From Dichotomocladium elegans (lineage: Eukaryota > Mucoromycota > Mucoromycetes > Mucorales > Lichtheimiaceae), in the NCBI GenBank assembly GCA_025716815.1, contig JAIXMN010000022.1, positions 248,001 through 312,000 of the forward strand: 64,000 nt of DNA, written 5' to 3'. How positions within the stretch are numbered: the stretch's first letter is position 1; each line of letters starts with the position of its first letter. This document shows positions 59,690 to 64,000 of this stretch, piece by piece. Position numbers and translations under genes: made by a program. The notes under the pieces are model-generated. The model did not search any database, had not been told where the DNA came from, and saw only the letters and a list, made by a program, of their open reading frames with translations.

Positions 59690-60600
59690 TTAGAAATGGA
59701 TGTAGTACTCACCGCCAACTGATAGCCTTTCATATCCTCATGGATATTATGGAGTCTGGAAAACCCTGTACTGTATATCACAGCTGATGCCGACATGGTT
59801 AAGATTGTGGTTGGCTTCGCTGCTGTCCTTGGTGGAGTAGCAGCTGTAAACGTCCCTTTGTTGGGCCGTACTATGTTGTTTTATGCAAATATGGAATCCA
59901 GACCTGTCAAGGAAAATGCGATACGGCAAGTTTCTTCTAGAGCTGATATTAGTCAATGCAGAACGCTCTTGCAGCTCTGTAGCACTTTTCCTGTCTACAG
60001 ACGGCGTATCTGCCCTTTTTTAATGACAAATTACATCAGCGTTTGGAACGTCTTATAGATATACTCAGGTCCTACAAATCTCTGCTGCAGTCGCTCTATA
60101 AGCGACTATGGATATTTTCCCATCAGTGCATTCTAAAATAATACCATAAGAATGATGGAGCTTTTGTGTGATGGACATGTGCATTGCTGTGATGAACAAC
60201 TGTATATCCTATTTGTCTTGCTGAGGGGACATATACGCAAGATCTTCCTAAACATCAAACTGAAAATACAGTATCGGTCTTGCTTTAGCCAGTATATGCC
60301 ATCTTGCTGCGTTTAAAAATCACCTCCCCCTTTTCCTTCATCGGAATGCTTGTATCCTTTAGCTTGGAAATATGCATAGCAACCAGCAGATTGAAGAAAA
60401 TACACTTCCTCATCAACAGGTCTCAAGCCATCTTCGTAAAATGAAACAAACCGCTCATTTCAGAATGTTGAATGAGTATATAGGTAGATTTGCCATCCTC
60501 TTTGTGCAACACCTTTTTCCGTGTATGCGACATTTAATTTGTCATGTTGCGCAAAGATATCTCGACAAATGCAACTTCTATCTTTGTGTCCTGCGACTTC
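59690..60600 (+). repeat. Diverged dispersed repeat, copy B (unclassified)
   Basis: Partner of the copy at about 54.4-55.1 kb. The open frame at 59795-60058 (VKIVVGFAAVLGGVAAVNVP) matches copy A in order and spacing, with ATGGAATCCAG in the same place. About 650 bases later come CATTTCAGAAT and AATTTGTCAT, also in the order seen in copy A. Both copies are in the same orientation. Identity is low enough that neither looks recently active. Confidence 0.4.
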
Positions 60601-60674
60601 TGGATTGGGCGGTATGCGACTTCGATTTGGGAAATAATGTGTAAAAAAAGGGGAGGATAACTTTTTTAGATCTT

Positions 60675-62457
<1,783 letters not shown>

Positions 62458-64000
62458 GGTCAAGCAGATGGAAAAGAAGTGAGTGGTAAAAGAGATAACG
62501 GGTGAAACGAAAGCGCGCTGCAGAAAATTCAGCCCAACCTGCTAACCTTCCCGGCCCGTGTCGGGGCTTGTAATTGAGTCTGCCACAAAAAAAGCCAGCA
62601 GTTTACTGCTTGTGTATGAGAATGGAGTATTCGCGTGAGAGAGCGCGGCCTTCATAGTTTTTCAAAACAAAACAAAAGGTAGAGTTTCCTTTGCAGCGTC
62701 CTTATCTTCCACTTACTTCTTTTATTCCATATGCCACATTGTGATATCTTTTAAACATCATTCTTAGAAAAGCAGCCAGGTGATGTCTCTGGTGCTTTCT
62801 CTTTTGAGACGGATATCCCTTTACCTGTCGGTCGATCCATTGAGTATGTTACACACAAAAAGGTTTTACTCATTGTGTGATTCTCTGGCCATGACGTAAT
62901 TGATTTTCAATGACGCTATTCCTTTTCTCCGCTCTCTCTCTTTCTCTCTCCTTGCAAGCCATACAAAGAACCCTTTGGTTAGCCACGGAGTTTCTAAATT
63001 GAGTGATGCTATTGGCTTGATAAAGCCGCCATGCGACAGAACGATCCATAATGGGCGGGCGTCTGCAGGTATTAACCTCATTCACTCTTTTTGAAAACGC
63101 GACATTGAAGGGTCAACTGCGGAGGACGTGCATAAACCGGCCCCGCTTTATCAACTTGACAATGCCGGACAGGATTGCAGAAAAGGGAAGACGAAGATGG
63201 AACGTGGCTGCTGTTGAGAATGCAAAACGGCCGAAGCAGACAGACAAAGCAAGTATGCATAACACACCAGCGAAAAAGTGTACTGAGCATGATATCTTCA
63301 AATAACTTCCAACTATAAGCAACTAAGAAGAAAATGGGGTTCGCATCGGTGACAATCGCTCTACTACAGTGGAAACACCATCAAGAGCGGGTACCAGTAA
63401 TACAAGAGGCACTTGAGACAAATGATCGAGCCTTTGTGTGGTACATCTTGACGTGTAAAGCTACATAAGCGTTGGCTCACTTAATATACATAAATTATCC
63501 ATAGTTTCGGCGACCAACTGCATCCTTGACCTCCGCGCTAAGCACCCTAATGGGCAGGCTATGTTGTTTAGTATGCCGGAATGGATGTCTCTCATGGCAG
63601 AACACGTAATAAAGCCTAAGAAGCCAAATAAGGAGGTGATATCAAGAGTCAAAGATGCGACCTTTGCCCGAAATATTGATCTTGCGCTTGATTTGGTCGA
63701 GGCTGCTGAGGTCAGGGAGTTGCAAAATCGAACAGTCGATTCGGCGTGTAGCGGTTCCGGGACAATGTTGGCACTCCTTCATTAGGACATGGCCATCGCC
63801 TGCAATCACGACTTGGACAATTCCGAACGGGGTAATTCAGCTAAGATATAGGAACCAATTCCGGAGCATCTCTTTGCAGCGGGCACCGTCAGGCTGAAAT
63901 GGTATTTTTACAACTGGATCGCAGATCCTCCACAGAATACATATAATCTTCCAGTGGCGACACTGTGTGGGCCGAGGAAAGAGACAACCTGCGTTGCAAA
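62458..64000. other. Upstream region of HOG1 and unassigned right edge
   Basis: About 1.54 kb. The first few hundred bases contain the HOG1 promoter. Beyond that, no gene is supported. An ORF at 63561-63785 reads EVISRVKDATFARNIDLALD with a charged, helical look but no recognised domain. It may be an exon of a gene that continues beyond the window. Confidence 0.4.

Larger units (their letters stand above)
58815..60674. other. Repeat-bearing gene-free region (58.8-60.7 kb)
   Basis: About 1.86 kb with CA and TA tracts (about 58841-58890) and ACAT/CATA-rich sequence to about 59010. No intact gene is seen. The ORF at 59795-60058 is part of a diverged repeat copy. HOG1 ends at its right edge. Confidence 0.45.

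Overview
The window is nuclear DNA from a filamentous early-diverging fungus, most probably Mucoromycota. The genes are compact and cut by many introns, mostly about 45-100 nt with GT..AG ends. The protein set fits such a fungus: a myosin-motor chitin synthase, a Hog1 MAP kinase, a cytochrome P450, a fungal DUF1769 protein, and a large neurofibromin/IRA Ras-GAP. It also carries genes lost from many yeasts (an EED-like Polycomb WD40 protein, BAP31, SAAL1-like). There are no operons, prophages, CRISPR arrays or complete transposons. I saw no tRNA by eye. One RNA gene, U2 snRNA, is clear on the minus strand.

Layout: the 3' half of an AFG3-type mitochondrial m-AAA protease (1-1206) is followed by a 2-kb AT-rich gap. 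A ~9.8-kb neurofibromin-like Ras-GAP gene occupies about 3182-12950. Next come a GNAT acetyltransferase (+), an ATRIP-like checkpoint protein (+), BAP31 (-), U2 snRNA (-), RRP15 (+), mitochondrial ClpP (+) and a small Cys-rich protein (-). A ~3.2-kb non-coding stretch separates these from PWP1 (-), lumazine synthase (+), a coiled-coil possibly augmin-like protein (-), EED-like (-), COX6A (-), the GINS subunit SLD5 (+), BUD20 (-), a P450 (-), a DUF1769 protein (+), a LAMMER-type kinase (-) and a soluble ABC ATPase (+). A 5.9-kb chitin synthase gene (-) follows. After another 2.8-kb AT-rich gap come PET117 (-), a small ORF (+), a kelch protein (+), a repeat-rich gap, an F-box/LRR protein (+), a SAAL1-like protein (+), a second repeat-rich gap and HOG1 (-). 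The last 1.5 kb has no convincing gene.

Functional themes: mitochondrial proteostasis and cytochrome oxidase (AFG3, ClpP, COX6A, PET117); ribosome biogenesis (RRP15, PWP1, BUD20); replication and checkpoint (SLD5, ATRIP-like); signalling (Ras-GAP, Hog1, LAMMER kinase); cell wall (chitin synthase). Neighbours are mostly unrelated in pathway, as is normal in fungi.

Points deserving a second look: four reading-frame discontinuities in the Ras-GAP gene; a 6-nt micro-exon in ClpP, a 23-nt exon in BAP31 and an 8-nt first exon in BUD20; GC-AG introns; a diverged switch II in the chitin synthase motor domain; a weakened LAMMER signature; and two diverged copies of an unrecognised sequence in the gaps near 54.5 and 59.8 kb. 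I found no clearly new multi-gene system.
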